Shown here: piece after piece, positions 7,471 to 16,342 of the stretch
How positions within the stretch are numbered: the stretch's first letter is position 1
How the letters are laid out: each line of letters starts with the position of its first letter
Assembly (NCBI RefSeq): GCF_035958815.1
Contig: NZ_CP108384.1
Coordinates: 186,001-250,000, forward strand
DNA length: 64,000 nucleotides
Direction: 5' to 3'
Source: Nocardia sp. NBC_01327
Lineage (GTDB): Bacteria > Actinomycetota > Actinomycetes > Mycobacteriales > Mycobacteriaceae
Position numbers and translations under genes: made by a program
Notes under the pieces: model-generated
The model's database searches: none
What the model saw: only the letters and a program-made list of their open reading frames with translations
What the model was told of the DNA's origin: nothing

Positions 7471-8733
7471 TCAGCTCAGCGCACGCCGGTATTGGGGTTC
7501 CATGGCCAGGATGTTGTCGACATACGGGCGGGTCTGGGTGACGTAATCGCTACTGCCGGTAGGGAATCCACCCGAACTCAGAACCGCACCCTCACCGGCG
7601 TTGTAGCCGGCGACATACAGTTCGCGCCGGTCACCGGACCAATGCACTTGCCCGGAGGAAATCCAGCCGTCCACCGCTTCCGCGATATGGCACATGAACC
7701 GGCCCTGGGCCATGATCGCGTCACTGGGTTTGTGAATATCGCCGGTGCCGACCGGCCCGATCGGGGTGCCTTGATCGTCGACCGGGGCACCCCAGCTCGT
7801 CCAGGTGTACGGCTCGAATTGCGAGGGCCCTTGCGCGCCGGTCTGACTCAACGCGCTGGTGTTCGCGCCCCCTTCGGGGCTGAATCCGCCTTCCTGGCGG
7901 CCTTGCGCGGCCAGGAGACTGGAGGAGATTTGCGGGCACAGCGCCCCCGCGCGCCGGTACCACGGCTCGAATTCCGGTGGCACCAGACCGGGTTGGAGAT
8001 TGTCGACCCCGCCACCGCTGTCCGCAGGTGCGCAGCCAGCACTGTTACCTGTGGTCGTCGGCGCGGGTGCCGGAGCCGGTGTAGTCGGGGATATCCCGGT
8101 CCCGGTCCCGGCTGCGGCAGCGGGATCAACGGTCACACCCGGCGCGGGAGTGGCACCCGGTGTGGGGGCCGGTCCTGCGCCCGGTTGCGCGGCGCCTTCG
8201 AGCCAAGGAACGGAATCGATCGGGGTGCCGCCGCCGTTGCGTCCGCCGGCGGTCCAGACCTCGAAATGCAGGTGCGGGCCGGTGGATTCGCCGTTGGTAC
8301 CCACGCGGGAGATCTGCTGTCCGGCAGCGATTTGGTCGCCGACGTGGACGAGGAGGTCTTTCTCATACATGTGCCCGTAGACGGTGGACCAGATCTCGCC
8401 GTTGATGTTGTGGTCCAGGACGATCCAGTCACCGAACCCGGACGCGGGCCCGGAGTCGTGCACGACACCGTCCATCGCGGCGTAGATCGGGGTGCCTTCG
8501 GGTGCGGCGTAGTCCGTGCCTTTATGCGCGCCGCCGCGGGCACCGAACCCGTCGGTGATCGTGAACACCCCTTGCGCGACCGGATACACCTTCGATCCCG
8601 CCGGCAACGGCGCCCCCGGGCTCGCAGGCGCGGGAACAGCTGTGCCGCACGTGGAGTCGTCGTCCAGGAGGAAAACGACCAGCATCAGCGCTGCGGTGAT
8701 CCACAGCGCGGCGAGGGCTGCGAAGATCTTCAT
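7471..8733 (-). CDS. Bifunctional peptidoglycan hydrolase: M23 peptidase plus lytic transglycosylase (VirB1-like)
   Basis: A 420-residue exported protein with an N-terminal membrane anchor (about 4-23). Residues about 58-160 form an M23 metallopeptidase: H70 and D74 in HKGTDY, a YGH at 119-121 and H154/H156 in HLHFE. A Pro/Thr linker (about 183-232) leads to a lytic-transglycosylase-like domain (about 252-415) with the candidate catalytic Glu281 in GRQEGGFSP, GAQGPSQFEPYTW and VAGYNAGEG. In conjugation clusters such enzymes open the peptidoglycan for the channel. The start overlaps the upstream HTH gene by four bases. Confidence 0.9.
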   Translation of the reverse strand: MKIFAALAALWITAALMLVVFLLDDDSTCGTAVPAPASPGAPLPAGSKVYPVAQGVFTITDGFGARGGAHKGTDYAAPEGTPIYAAMDGVVHDSGPASGFGDWIVLDHNINGEIWSTVYGHMYEKDLLVHVGDQIAAGQQISRVGTNGESTGPHLHFEVWTAGGRNGGGTPIDSVPWLEGAAQPGAGPAPTPGATPAPGVTVDPAAAAGTGTGISPTTPAPAPAPTTTGNSAGCAPADSGGGVDNLQPGLVPPEFEPWYRRAGALCPQISSSLLAAQGRQEGGFSPEGGANTSALSQTGAQGPSQFEPYTWTSWGAPVDDQGTPIGPVGTGDIHKPSDAIMAQGRFMCHIAEAVDGWISSGQVHWSGDRRELYVAGYNAGEGAVLSSGGFPTGSSDYVTQTRPYVDNILAMEPQYRRALS

Positions 8734-9047
8734 GACTGGGGCCGGTCCCCGGAGGAGTCGTGCAGTGCGTCGGACAGGTCCTGGTTGAGCTGCTGGGAGG
8801 AGGCCAGCTCCCGGCGCAACCGGGCGACGGCCGCTTCCAGGCGTGGGACGCTGCGCCCGGTGGGTGGCCCGTCATCTGCGGACACCCAGAGCAGGATCGT
8901 GTTGAAGTGGCGGCCGATGTCTGCGGCAACGACTTTCGCGGCCGCGGTGCGCGACATGCCGGCGGGGGAAAGCTGCCGGACACGGTCGACCGCGGCGCGG
9001 CGGACGCGTTCATCGACCGGCCCGTACCGGCGCTGTGGTGCACTCAT
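8730..9047 (-). CDS. Small helix-turn-helix plus coiled-coil protein
   Basis: A 105-residue protein starting at the ATG at 9047 (AGGTGG nearby; the frame is open further upstream but the extension looks non-coding). Residues about 12-52 form a transposase-type HTH (VDERVRRAAVDRV, GMSRTAAAKVVAADIG, FNTILLWV). A C-terminal helix (about 68-95) has heptad character (LEAAVARLRRELASSQQL). This is the layout of IS3-type OrfA proteins, but it sits coupled (ATGA at both ends) inside a transfer operon, so a DNA-binding or regulatory role is more likely than transposition (inference). Confidence 0.75.
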   Translation of the reverse strand: MSAPQRRYGPVDERVRRAAVDRVRQLSPAGMSRTAAAKVVAADIGRHFNTILLWVSADDGPPTGRSVPRLEAAVARLRRELASSQQLNQDLSDALHDSSGDRPQS

Positions 9048-9148
9048 GACGCCACCTGTAGGTTCCGGAGATAGTTGTCGGTACTGGCCTTCATTTCGTG
9101 CGTGAGCCATGGGGCTTTCCCACCGATTTGTCGCCGGATTCTTCTCAT
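9044..9148 (-). CDS. Short ORF (34 aa) coupled to the HTH gene
   Basis: From an ATG at 9148 the frame gives a 34-residue basic peptide (MRRIRRQIGGKAPWLTHEM and onward) whose stop overlaps the next ATG by four bases. A weak purine-rich site (AAAGAGAG) lies about ten bases upstream. The overlap argues for translation; the product is not recognised. The frame is open to 9373, but the upstream part does not look coding. Confidence 0.35.
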   Translation of the reverse strand: MRRIRRQIGGKAPWLTHEMKASTDNYLRNLQVAS

Positions 9149-9379
9149 CGATTTGTCGCTCTCTTTGAGTCGGACCAGCTCGTAGCTGCACTGAGGCTGT
9201 TCGGATTCGAGATGGCAATAGATGCGGGCCGGAGAGCGAGAGTTGTTGCACGGATTGGCAACTCGGCAACCGGCACCCAATGGTCGGGCGCTGACACGCC
9301 GGACCGAATTCCCGTCGAACTGTCGGAACCGACATATCACCGACAAATGGATGGGACTACCGACAAGAATCATGGGAAC
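9149..9379 (-). promoter_or_regulatory. Gap in the operon with a 12-bp palindrome and repeated octamer
   Basis: The largest untranslated gap of the transfer operon, upstream of the HTH/peptidase/coupling-protein half. It holds a perfect palindrome GTCGGAACCGAC (9322-9333) and a reverse copy of ATTTGTCG at 9341-9348. Two direct copies of the octamer lie at 9126-9133 and 9151-9158. An internal promoter/operator is a reasonable guess; no clear -10/-35 pair is seen. Confidence 0.35.
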
Positions 9380-11242
9380 CTACACCACCTTTTCCTCAGC
9401 TTCGGCGGCGCCGAAGGTGCTGAAACGCTGACTGGTCTCGTGGATCCCGGACTCGATCTCCACCTGCGTGAGCTCCATGAGGAACGGGATGCCGGGACGG
9501 CGGTCCTCACTGACTTTGAGCAGGAATTTGCCGACACCCGAGGCCAGAGGTGCGGCCGCGCCGGGGCGCACGGGTTCACCGGTGAGCGCTTGTGGGGCAG
9601 ACCAACTCGTCACCATGGCGGTTTCGGCGGCGGTGAGTTTCACGACGCCGTCGAGGGCAGCGAGCTCATCGGCGGGCAGGGCACCCAAAATTTTCGCGCG
9701 GGCACGCTCGAGGAATCCGACCGCCCTGTCGGCGGCCGCGCCGAGGGCTTGCAGGTCGCGGATGGAGTGGCTGATCATGATCAGCGAGGTGGCCAGGGAG
9801 CGTTGCAGGCGGGTGAGCTCGTCCACGCGGGTGATCATGAAATCGCCCAAACCCAGGACCTGCCACAGCTCGTCCATGACGACCTGGAAATAGCGTTGCG
9901 GTTCCAATCCGACCTCGGCCAGGAGGTTCAGGGCTTCGATCGAGGCGAACCCGGCACTCCAGCAGGTAAGCATCGCAGCGGCCTTGAGCCGTTTATCGCC
10001 CTTGGGGATATGGGAAACATCGATGCAGACACCGACCGAGTCCATATCGATCGGGGTGGTGGTGTGCCCGTTGAACACCGACCCGAACGGACCTTCCGTC
10101 AGGGCGCGCAGCGACCGGCGCAGTGGGATGATCGCGTCCTGATAGTGCTCGTCGGTGCGCGCGGCCGCGTCCAGCCACAGATCCGGGCTGCCGGTCGCGA
10201 TGACCGCCGCCAGGTCTTCCAACAGCGGCGGGGCGGCAGCGGTGAAGCCTTGCCCGCCTTCGGTTTCGGGAGTGAGCAGCAGTTTCAGGCCGGTGGAGAT
10301 CAACGTGTCTTCGAAGTCGTGCAGCTTCTCCCCGCGTACGAGTTCGACCAGACCACCGATCAGATTCGTTTGCCGGGCCCGCAATTCCGCACGCAAATTC
10401 TGCGCTTCCAGGGCGAACCCGCCCTCCTCCAAGCGGTCGATCGCGACGCCCATCACCCCGGCGTCGAGCGGATTGATAGTGCCGTGCCCGTAGCCCAGGT
10501 CGATGACCTGGCCGCCACACATCGCGATCGTTTCCCGATAGTCAGGTTTGACGTCCGCCAAAACCAGGGGCGTGACGCCTTGGGCGATACCGCCCAGGAC
10601 GATGCGCCGCACCAGGGAGGATTTGCCGAATCCGTTGAGGCCCAGCACGAACAGACTCGGGGCAGTGATGAACCCGCCGCGCCGGAACCAGTTGATCGGG
10701 TCGAAGCACACCACTTCACCGGTGTCGAGATGCCTGCCCAAAGGGGTGCCGATGACCGGGGCGCCCGCGCCCACGCACCAGGGCCACAAGCCCGCGACCT
10801 GCGCGGTCGTGGCCCGGTATTCCGGTGGTGCGGCGACCGAGCGCGAGATGCCGCCGCCGGGGCCGGGCACGCCGGTGGCGGTGACGCGCACTGCGGCCCT
10901 TTTCTTTCCGCCCTTCTTCACTGCGGTGTTCGGGTCTGCGGCACGCCGGCCGGCGGCCAGGCGCCGGTTGTCGTCGGTGCGCAGCTGCACCCGCGCCCAC
11001 CCCGCCGAGACCAGATTCCCGTTCGCAGCCCGGGTTTCGCAGGTGAGACGCTGCGCGTCGGTCAGCACCCGGGTACCGAAACCACCCGTCGACGTCTTCG
11101 GCATCGAATCGGACTGGACTGTCGCCTTTTTCGCGGTGTGTGCGGTGTCCCGGGGAGAAATCTTGCCGGAGGTCTTCGTTCTGGTCGGGGTGGGTTTCTT
11201 CGCCGGTGTCCGTGCGGTGCTCCGGCGTAGGCGCCCGGTCAT
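9380..11242 (-). CDS. VirB4-like type IV secretion ATPase
   Basis: A 620-residue protein. A basic, disordered N-terminus (about 1-120) is followed by a VirB4/TraU-type ATPase domain. Walker A is GLNGFGKSS (201-209). The segment LVLADVKPDY follows. Walker B is VVMDELW (about 454-460), then a LATSLIMISHS box resembling the sensor motif of hexameric conjugation ATPases. It powers pilus/channel assembly at the inner face of the membrane. The ATG overlaps the stop of the SCO6880-type gene (ATGA) with GAAGGA just before it. The N-terminal membrane-binding half of a classical VirB4 appears to be supplied by the separate upstream protein. Confidence 0.92.
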   Translation of the reverse strand: MTGRLRRSTARTPAKKPTPTRTKTSGKISPRDTAHTAKKATVQSDSMPKTSTGGFGTRVLTDAQRLTCETRAANGNLVSAGWARVQLRTDDNRRLAAGRRAADPNTAVKKGGKKRAAVRVTATGVPGPGGGISRSVAAPPEYRATTAQVAGLWPWCVGAGAPVIGTPLGRHLDTGEVVCFDPINWFRRGGFITAPSLFVLGLNGFGKSSLVRRIVLGGIAQGVTPLVLADVKPDYRETIAMCGGQVIDLGYGHGTINPLDAGVMGVAIDRLEEGGFALEAQNLRAELRARQTNLIGGLVELVRGEKLHDFEDTLISTGLKLLLTPETEGGQGFTAAAPPLLEDLAAVIATGSPDLWLDAAARTDEHYQDAIIPLRRSLRALTEGPFGSVFNGHTTTPIDMDSVGVCIDVSHIPKGDKRLKAAAMLTCWSAGFASIEALNLLAEVGLEPQRYFQVVMDELWQVLGLGDFMITRVDELTRLQRSLATSLIMISHSIRDLQALGAAADRAVGFLERARAKILGALPADELAALDGVVKLTAAETAMVTSWSAPQALTGEPVRPGAAAPLASGVGKFLLKVSEDRRPGIPFLMELTQVEIESGIHETSQRFSTFGAAEAEEKVV

Positions 11243-12717
11243 TCCTTCACGACCTTGGGTAGGGACGCCATTTCCGGTAGCAGCACCCCGGCCCCGAGGC
11301 AGGCGGCGAACGCGGCGGCCTGGTACCGGTAGCAGCGGCGGATCTTCAACCTCGCCTGTGAGGACAGATCCTTGGTGATCGCTTCCAGCGCAGGATCATC
11401 CGCGCCGGCGGGTTCGGTCACGGTGATCAGCGCCGCGAACCGGGTCACCCCGTGTCCTTCGGCCTGCTCGCGGCGGGCCTGTTCGGTGGACTGGCGGCGC
11501 ATGGTCGCGGTCGCGGACCCGACACCACGCTGGGTTTGCTCAGCGACCAGGGCGTCTTTGTAGTCCCCGTCGACGATTTCGGCGGCATCTCCGGAGGAAT
11601 GCGGACGGTAGATGATCGCGACCCTCTTGCGGGTGAGCTGATCGTTGGGGGCCAGCAACCGTTGCAGAACCCGTTCACGAACCACACCGGCGGGAGGGAG
11701 ATCCATTTCCCAGGTGATCGAGACGACCCCGTCGTGCACCAGCCGGCCCAGCCGCTCATCGTGATGAACAGGGCCGGCATCGTTCCAGGTCAACCCGTGC
11801 GACTGGCCCGCCTCGGCGGCCGCTTCCAGGTCGGCCTCGGCCGCGGGATCCCACGCGCGCCGCAGCAGCGCGGTCACTTCCTCCCCTGTCATCGGCCGCG
11901 CCCGCACCCCGGCCTCGGACAGGGCGGCCACGATCAGCGGCAGCCGGCGCCCGATCTCTTCGGCTTGTTCGGCGGGGTCTTTGCGGCGGGCGGGGGTGGT
12001 GGCGTGGAAGCTGACCGACAGCCACGCTTCCATGCGCACCGATTCACTCGGAAGTGTTTGCGCCAGTTGGGCCATCATCGTGCGCGCCGGAGCGGGAGCG
12101 TTGTCGCGGGTGAGCCGGTTGACCTCGGTCGCGAGCCTGTTCCCGGTCTCGGGCACCGAATCGATGACCGCGTAAATCGCGTCCACATCCGGCTTTTCGC
12201 CCAGGGTCGCCAGGACTTGGCTCCAGGACGCCACCCATTGGTCGATGGTGTCCTGATCGACCGCACGTGCCCCTTGCGGCCAGCAGCGGATCAAGACGGT
12301 GTAGAGGTTGTGGGCGGGCATGTGGGTCATGCCGAACCGGTACCCGGCGGAGTCGATGCCCTCATACAGTTTCGAGGAGGCCATCAGGCCGGGGAGTTTG
12401 CACGTGCCCAGACGGCTGAAAACCCCGGAGAGGTAAATGTTTTCGCGCCGCAGCCAGGTGCGGAACCATCCGATCATCAGTAGTCCCCGTTCGTATCCGG
12501 TGCGACCACCACGACTTATTGCCATGGGGGCCAACACGATGATTTCGACCAGAAGCACCACTGCGGCGGGCATCAAACCGACCAACATCACCACCAGCAG
12601 CGCGATCACGACCGCCGCGAACGCGGCCACGCTCACGGCCCACCCCATGCCCCACATGCCCTCCGACCGAGGGCGGGTCCATTGCCCGTAGGTGCGTTCG
12701 ACCTGCTCGCTGCTCAT
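11239..12717 (-). CDS. SCO6880-type protein of the conjugation apparatus
   Basis: A 492-residue protein with two closely spaced N-terminal transmembrane helices (about 26-48 and 50-68, PrgI/VirB3-like) followed by a large soluble domain corresponding to the N-terminal part of VirB4-type proteins. Actinobacterial transfer clusters often encode such a protein (SCO6880 family) immediately before the VirB4 ATPase, as here. Together the pair would equal a complete VirB3-VirB4. It overlaps both neighbours by four bases. No nucleotide-binding motif is visible. Confidence 0.85.
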   Translation of the reverse strand: MSSEQVERTYGQWTRPRSEGMWGMGWAVSVAAFAAVVIALLVVMLVGLMPAAVVLLVEIIVLAPMAISRGGRTGYERGLLMIGWFRTWLRRENIYLSGVFSRLGTCKLPGLMASSKLYEGIDSAGYRFGMTHMPAHNLYTVLIRCWPQGARAVDQDTIDQWVASWSQVLATLGEKPDVDAIYAVIDSVPETGNRLATEVNRLTRDNAPAPARTMMAQLAQTLPSESVRMEAWLSVSFHATTPARRKDPAEQAEEIGRRLPLIVAALSEAGVRARPMTGEEVTALLRRAWDPAAEADLEAAAEAGQSHGLTWNDAGPVHHDERLGRLVHDGVVSITWEMDLPPAGVVRERVLQRLLAPNDQLTRKRVAIIYRPHSSGDAAEIVDGDYKDALVAEQTQRGVGSATATMRRQSTEQARREQAEGHGVTRFAALITVTEPAGADDPALEAITKDLSSQARLKIRRCYRYQAAAFAACLGAGVLLPEMASLPKVVKE

Positions 12718-14282
12718 CGCGGCACCGCCGCACTACCAGCACCGCTGGGGCGAGCCACCGGGCTAGCGGCAGAGCCGACGATCGCTTCCATGGACCGGTG
12801 TGCGGATCGGACCGCTTTGACCGCACCGGCGGCGATCGCACCGGCTGGGCCGGCCGCCGCCGCACCCCCACCAGCGGCCGCCGACCCCCCGACCTTGGCC
12901 GCCCCCGATGTTCCCGCCGCACCCTTCACACCGGAGGAACCACCCGACCCGCTGCTGCCACCACCTCCGCCCCCACTGGGTTTCGGCGCACCGGTCGGGC
13001 GCGTACCACCACCACCGCCACCACCGCCGCCGCCTCCGGGGGGTCCGCCTCGTGACGGTCCGCCGGCATTGCCGGACGAGGAGGACGCGGCCCCGGTCGG
13101 GTTCGCACCGCTCATCGCCCAGCCCGCAGCGGAACCGACAGCACCGGCACCGATAGCAGCACCGGAGATGCCAGTACCCATCGACGTCAGGGGCGAGACC
13201 AGGCGCATCACCGCGGGCAGTACCAGAGCGGCGCTGCACAGCAACACGACCCCGACCAGCGCCCGTTGCGCGTCATCAGAGCTGGGCACCTGCCCGGCCC
13301 CGAGATCGGCATTGACCTTCGTGCCACCGGTACCAGCGGTTTTGAACGCGATCATGTACACCAACGCCGCGATCGGCTTGTACAACACGAAAGCCAGCGA
13401 CCAGGCCGTGAGCTTCTCGTAAAACCCTTTGCCGGTATGGGTTCCGCTGCTGGCGGCCGCCAGGGGGAGGATGCCGACCACGAGCACGAGCAGCGCTTCG
13501 CGCACGACCGCGAAAACAGCTTGAGCGAGAGCACCGATCATGCCGACGATCACGATCACGAACACCAGACCCGGGCTCAACCCCATCAGTGTCTGGGTTT
13601 GCAAGATCGCTTCCGCCGCGCCTTTCGCGTCATTATGGGTGGCGGCGTTGATCACCCAGTCGGAGAACGCATCCCCGGCCTGGGTGCCCAACACCAGCAC
13701 CGTGGAGAAGATCGCGGACGCGAACACACTGCGCGCCAGCACCCGGAACGTTTCGGTCGCCTCGGCAGCAGCACCGGAGCGGTGGGCCATGGCCAAGCGG
13801 ATCGCGCACATGATCATCGACCCGGCCAAGCACAGAATCTGCAGTTGGAAGGTGTAGGCGCGGATCTCGCCGAACAGATCCGACTGTGACACCACGTCCG
13901 AGGTGGGAATCTTCGTCCACCAGGTCAGCGAAATGACCAGCCCTTGCGCGAGACCACCCAGCAGCATGGACACGACTTTGCCGAACGAACTGTCCCACGC
14001 TTTGTCAGCCGCAGCCGTGGCGGCAGCTTCGGGGTGGGTGACGACGTTGCCGATCTTGCAGCCGTCGCCGACCACATCACCGAGGCTGGGCAATCCGGAA
14101 ATTCCGATTCCGTCCAAGCCCTGTTGTAGCTGATCACATGCGGTGTTGAATCCGAATGTGCCTGCGCCGCCGCTGGGGTCGGGATCGGCGGACGCGCTGG
14201 CGGCCGGTCCCAGGACCGCGAGCACGGCGACCAGCGCCGCGATCACGATGTGCCGCCCGCGGCGGCAGGTTAGGTTCACCAT
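12714..14282 (-). CDS. VirB6/TrbL-like polytopic membrane protein
   Basis: A 522-residue protein. It begins with a signal peptide (to about residue 34, ending ASASADPD), has a Cys-containing loop, then at least six hydrophobic helices between about 90 and 390, and finishes with a Gly/Ser/Ala-rich cytoplasmic tail containing a run of Gly codons. This is the layout of VirB6/TrbL inner-membrane channel proteins in actinobacterial elements. The ATG at 14282 overlaps the preceding stop by seven bases with GAGGGG upstream; a longer extension is open but lacks signal-peptide logic. Confidence 0.85.
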   Translation of the reverse strand: MVNLTCRRGRHIVIAALVAVLAVLGPAASASADPDPSGGAGTFGFNTACDQLQQGLDGIGISGLPSLGDVVGDGCKIGNVVTHPEAAATAAADKAWDSSFGKVVSMLLGGLAQGLVISLTWWTKIPTSDVVSQSDLFGEIRAYTFQLQILCLAGSMIMCAIRLAMAHRSGAAAEATETFRVLARSVFASAIFSTVLVLGTQAGDAFSDWVINAATHNDAKGAAEAILQTQTLMGLSPGLVFVIVIVGMIGALAQAVFAVVREALLVLVVGILPLAAASSGTHTGKGFYEKLTAWSLAFVLYKPIAALVYMIAFKTAGTGGTKVNADLGAGQVPSSDDAQRALVGVVLLCSAALVLPAVMRLVSPLTSMGTGISGAAIGAGAVGSAAGWAMSGANPTGAASSSSGNAGGPSRGGPPGGGGGGGGGGGTRPTGAPKPSGGGGGGSSGSGGSSGVKGAAGTSGAAKVGGSAAAGGGAAAAGPAGAIAAGAVKAVRSAHRSMEAIVGSAASPVARPSGAGSAAVPR

Positions 14283-15127
14283 GTCGTCCACCCCTCCAAC
14301 GAATTGACGTAGGACGCGGGCAGTTGACGATCGGCAGCCAATCGCAGCCGCCAGGTTTGACCGTCCCAGGTCATCACGATCTGCGACGCCCGCCACCGTT
14401 GCCCGCCGCCTGTGGTGGCCGGTTCAGCCTTAGTCGCTAGCCGCAATACGCACAGATCCCCGGCGGCAGACCAGGATTCGACTTGGTACGCGTCCGGCGC
14501 GACCAGCCAGCGAGTGGTCCCTGCCGGGGCCAGTTCTGGAACCTTGCCTGCGGCCTTGAGCCGGTCGAACGCTATGTGATCGGCGTCGGTCATGACCTCC
14601 ATTCGCTCACGCAACGTCCAGTCGCCGGGCCGCGCGTACGCCTCCCAGGTGATGAACACTGCGGCGAGGGCCGCACCTTGCGGGGTGTGGGAGTAGCCGC
14701 TCGGGATGCCGTCGTTGATCGCGGTCGGCCCGTCGGAGGTCGAGAACGGCACCGAGACTCCGAATACGCGTTGCCAACCACCCTGCTCAGGCAAGGTCGG
14801 GGCAGCGGTAAGCCACAACGGATCTCCCGCCTGCCGCGGCCCGGAGGTCTGCACCAGGGTTTGCCCGTTCCTGTTGTTCGGGATATCGACACGCCGCCCG
14901 AACGCATCCACATCGGGCGCCGCGAACCCGGTCTGTTCCTGCCCCACCGGCGCAGCAGACCCGGGCACCGAAGTCGCCGAGGCACTCTCGTGTGCGTCGC
15001 TGTGGCGGGTTACCGCGACCAGGACCGCGCCGATCACCACGAGAGCGATCGCGACGAGGGCCAGGATCAGCGTCATCGAACTACGCCGCGACCCCTCCGG
15101 GGTGGGCTCAGGCTGCTGGTCGCTCAT
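14276..15127 (-). CDS. Single-TM protein with GYSHTPQGA motif (VirB8-like position)
   Basis: A 283-residue protein with a short cytoplasmic N-terminus, one transmembrane helix (about 18-39) and a large extracytoplasmic domain. Its most striking motif is GYSHTPQGAALAA, shared with the adjacent lipoprotein (GYSHTPQGAVLAA), and both end in a WRL-containing strand, so the two are paralogues with different anchors. The family is recurrent in actinobacterial conjugation clusters, but its biochemical role is unknown to me. A periplasmic scaffold in the VirB8/TcpC position is inferred from topology and gene order. It overlaps both neighbours. Confidence 0.8.
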   Translation of the reverse strand: MSDQQPEPTPEGSRRSSMTLILALVAIALVVIGAVLVAVTRHSDAHESASATSVPGSAAPVGQEQTGFAAPDVDAFGRRVDIPNNRNGQTLVQTSGPRQAGDPLWLTAAPTLPEQGGWQRVFGVSVPFSTSDGPTAINDGIPSGYSHTPQGAALAAVFITWEAYARPGDWTLRERMEVMTDADHIAFDRLKAAGKVPELAPAGTTRWLVAPDAYQVESWSAAGDLCVLRLATKAEPATTGGGQRWRASQIVMTWDGQTWRLRLAADRQLPASYVNSLEGWTTW

Positions 15128-15750
15128 CGGGTGGCCTCGAATCGGACGGTGCCGCTCGGCAACGCCGGAATGGACTCCATCACCGGGTTTTTCGCGCCCG
15201 GATCCGGAAGGACCAGTCGCCAGTCACCGCCGGTCCAGGTCATGAGGTGGTGGTAGGCGGCCAGCGACTTGTCGGGAAACCGTGTGTAGAGAGCGATTTC
15301 GGCGCGCCCTGGGGTGTAGGTGGTGAAGTGGTATCCGGCAACGGCCGGGGCGATCCTCGGATCGGCGGGCCCGGTGATCGAGAACTGTGCCCGTGCGAGG
15401 ACGAACGCGTCTTTGCCGGGCCCGGTCACCAACGATTGCGCCGCGACCTGCGACCACAACGAATCCGGAGACAGACTGGTACGCAACGAATCCTGGATCG
15501 CGGCCAGCACCGCACCTTGCGGGGTGTGCGAATACCCGGCCGCCGCACCGGAGATCGTGGCCGGACCATCGACGATGCTGTAGGGCAGTTGCACCCCTTC
15601 CCAGGACTTCCACACCACCTGCGCCGGTACACGCCCCGGATCCGGCGGCACGGTGGTCGGCGACGCCGTGTGGTGGGTGGCGCTGCCGCAGCCTGCTACA
15701 GCGGTGGTGATCGCCAGGGTGGCGGCTAGGAGGCCGAGTTTCCGCATCAC
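15124..15750 (-). CDS. Lipoprotein with GYSHTPQGA motif
   Basis: A 208-residue protein. The N-terminus is a lipoprotein signal: basic MRK, hydrophobic stretch, then the lipobox AVAGC with the acylated Cys near residue 20. The mature part carries the GYSHTPQGA motif at about residue 72 and resembles the C-terminal domain of the next gene product. Either of two consecutive ATGs may start it. It should be an envelope-anchored component of the transfer machine. Confidence 0.8.
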   Translation of the reverse strand: MMRKLGLLAATLAITTAVAGCGSATHHTASPTTVPPDPGRVPAQVVWKSWEGVQLPYSIVDGPATISGAAAGYSHTPQGAVLAAIQDSLRTSLSPDSLWSQVAAQSLVTGPGKDAFVLARAQFSITGPADPRIAPAVAGYHFTTYTPGRAEIALYTRFPDKSLAAYHHLMTWTGGDWRLVLPDPGAKNPVMESIPALPSGTVRFEATR

Positions 15751-15781
15751 AATCCCCTACTTCTTTGTCGTGTCGGTGCTG

Positions 15782-16048
15782 TCACCGCGTTTGAAGTACT
15801 TCGATGGCGATGGGCATGGAGGCGTTGGCCAGCACCGCCGCGATCAGACTCCTGGCGACCGCGTTATGGGCTTCAGCGAAGGTCTCGACCGTCGAATGCC
15901 GCAACGCGAAATATCTGCAGGCCGCCACGATCAGCCAGCACAGACAGACCAGCTCGGCGAACCACAGCCCGTAATCCAGCAGCTGAGTCAGCGGGCCACT
16001 CACCGTGGGCGGCAGGTCTTCGATGTCCTTCGCCAGCAACGCGGGCAT
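15782..16048 (-). CDS. Small two-helix membrane protein
   Basis: An 88-residue protein with hydrophobic segments at about 25-46 and 66-82. Its position between a pilin-like protein and the envelope lipoproteins suggests a structural component of the secretion channel. No motif identifies the family. It follows the upstream gene by six bases. Confidence 0.7.
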   Translation of the reverse strand: MPALLAKDIEDLPPTVSGPLTQLLDYGLWFAELVCLCWLIVAACRYFALRHSTVETFAEAHNAVARSLIAAVLANASMPIAIEVLQTR

Positions 16049-16054
16049 GACAGC

Positions 16055-16342
16055 TCAACTGCCTGCGGCATTGATGATTTGAGTCATCAACGCCCCGGAC
16101 GCGGCGACGACCGCCCCGCCGATCAAGCTCGCAGCGACGATCTTGGGGCTCTCACACACCCCGCCGTTCCATTTCTCCACCGCGAATTTGGCGCCGCCGT
16201 AGACGATTCCGAGCAAACCGACCAAATAGGCCAACCACTTGAGGTAGTTACCCAGCAGCAGCAAACCGTTGGATCCGGGAGGGGCTTGAGGGTTCAAATT
16301 CTCGACCGCTAGGACAGCCGCGAGGGACAGGTGAGTGATCAT
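16055..16342 (-). CDS. VirB2/TrbC-like pilin subunit (small two-TM protein)
   Basis: A 95-residue protein with an N-terminal hydrophobic leader and two helices (about 32-50, LKWLAYLVGLLGIVYGGAKF, and 68-90) separated by a short polar loop KWNGGVCE. This is the size and topology of actinobacterial TrbC/VirB2-like major pilins. The start overlaps the upstream P-loop-like gene by four bases. The assignment is from topology and context rather than a diagnostic sequence. Confidence 0.75.
   Translation of the reverse strand: MITHLSLAAVLAVENLNPQAPPGSNGLLLLGNYLKWLAYLVGLLGIVYGGAKFAVEKWNGGVCESPKIVAASLIGGAVVAASGALMTQIINAAGS

Noticed and set aside
7492..11230. Two long plus-strand frames (537 and 710 codons) opposite the peptidoglycan hydrolase and VirB4 genes
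   Set aside because: Antisense open frames produced by high third-position GC; the opposite strand has clear M23, transglycosylase and VirB4 motifs and coupled starts.
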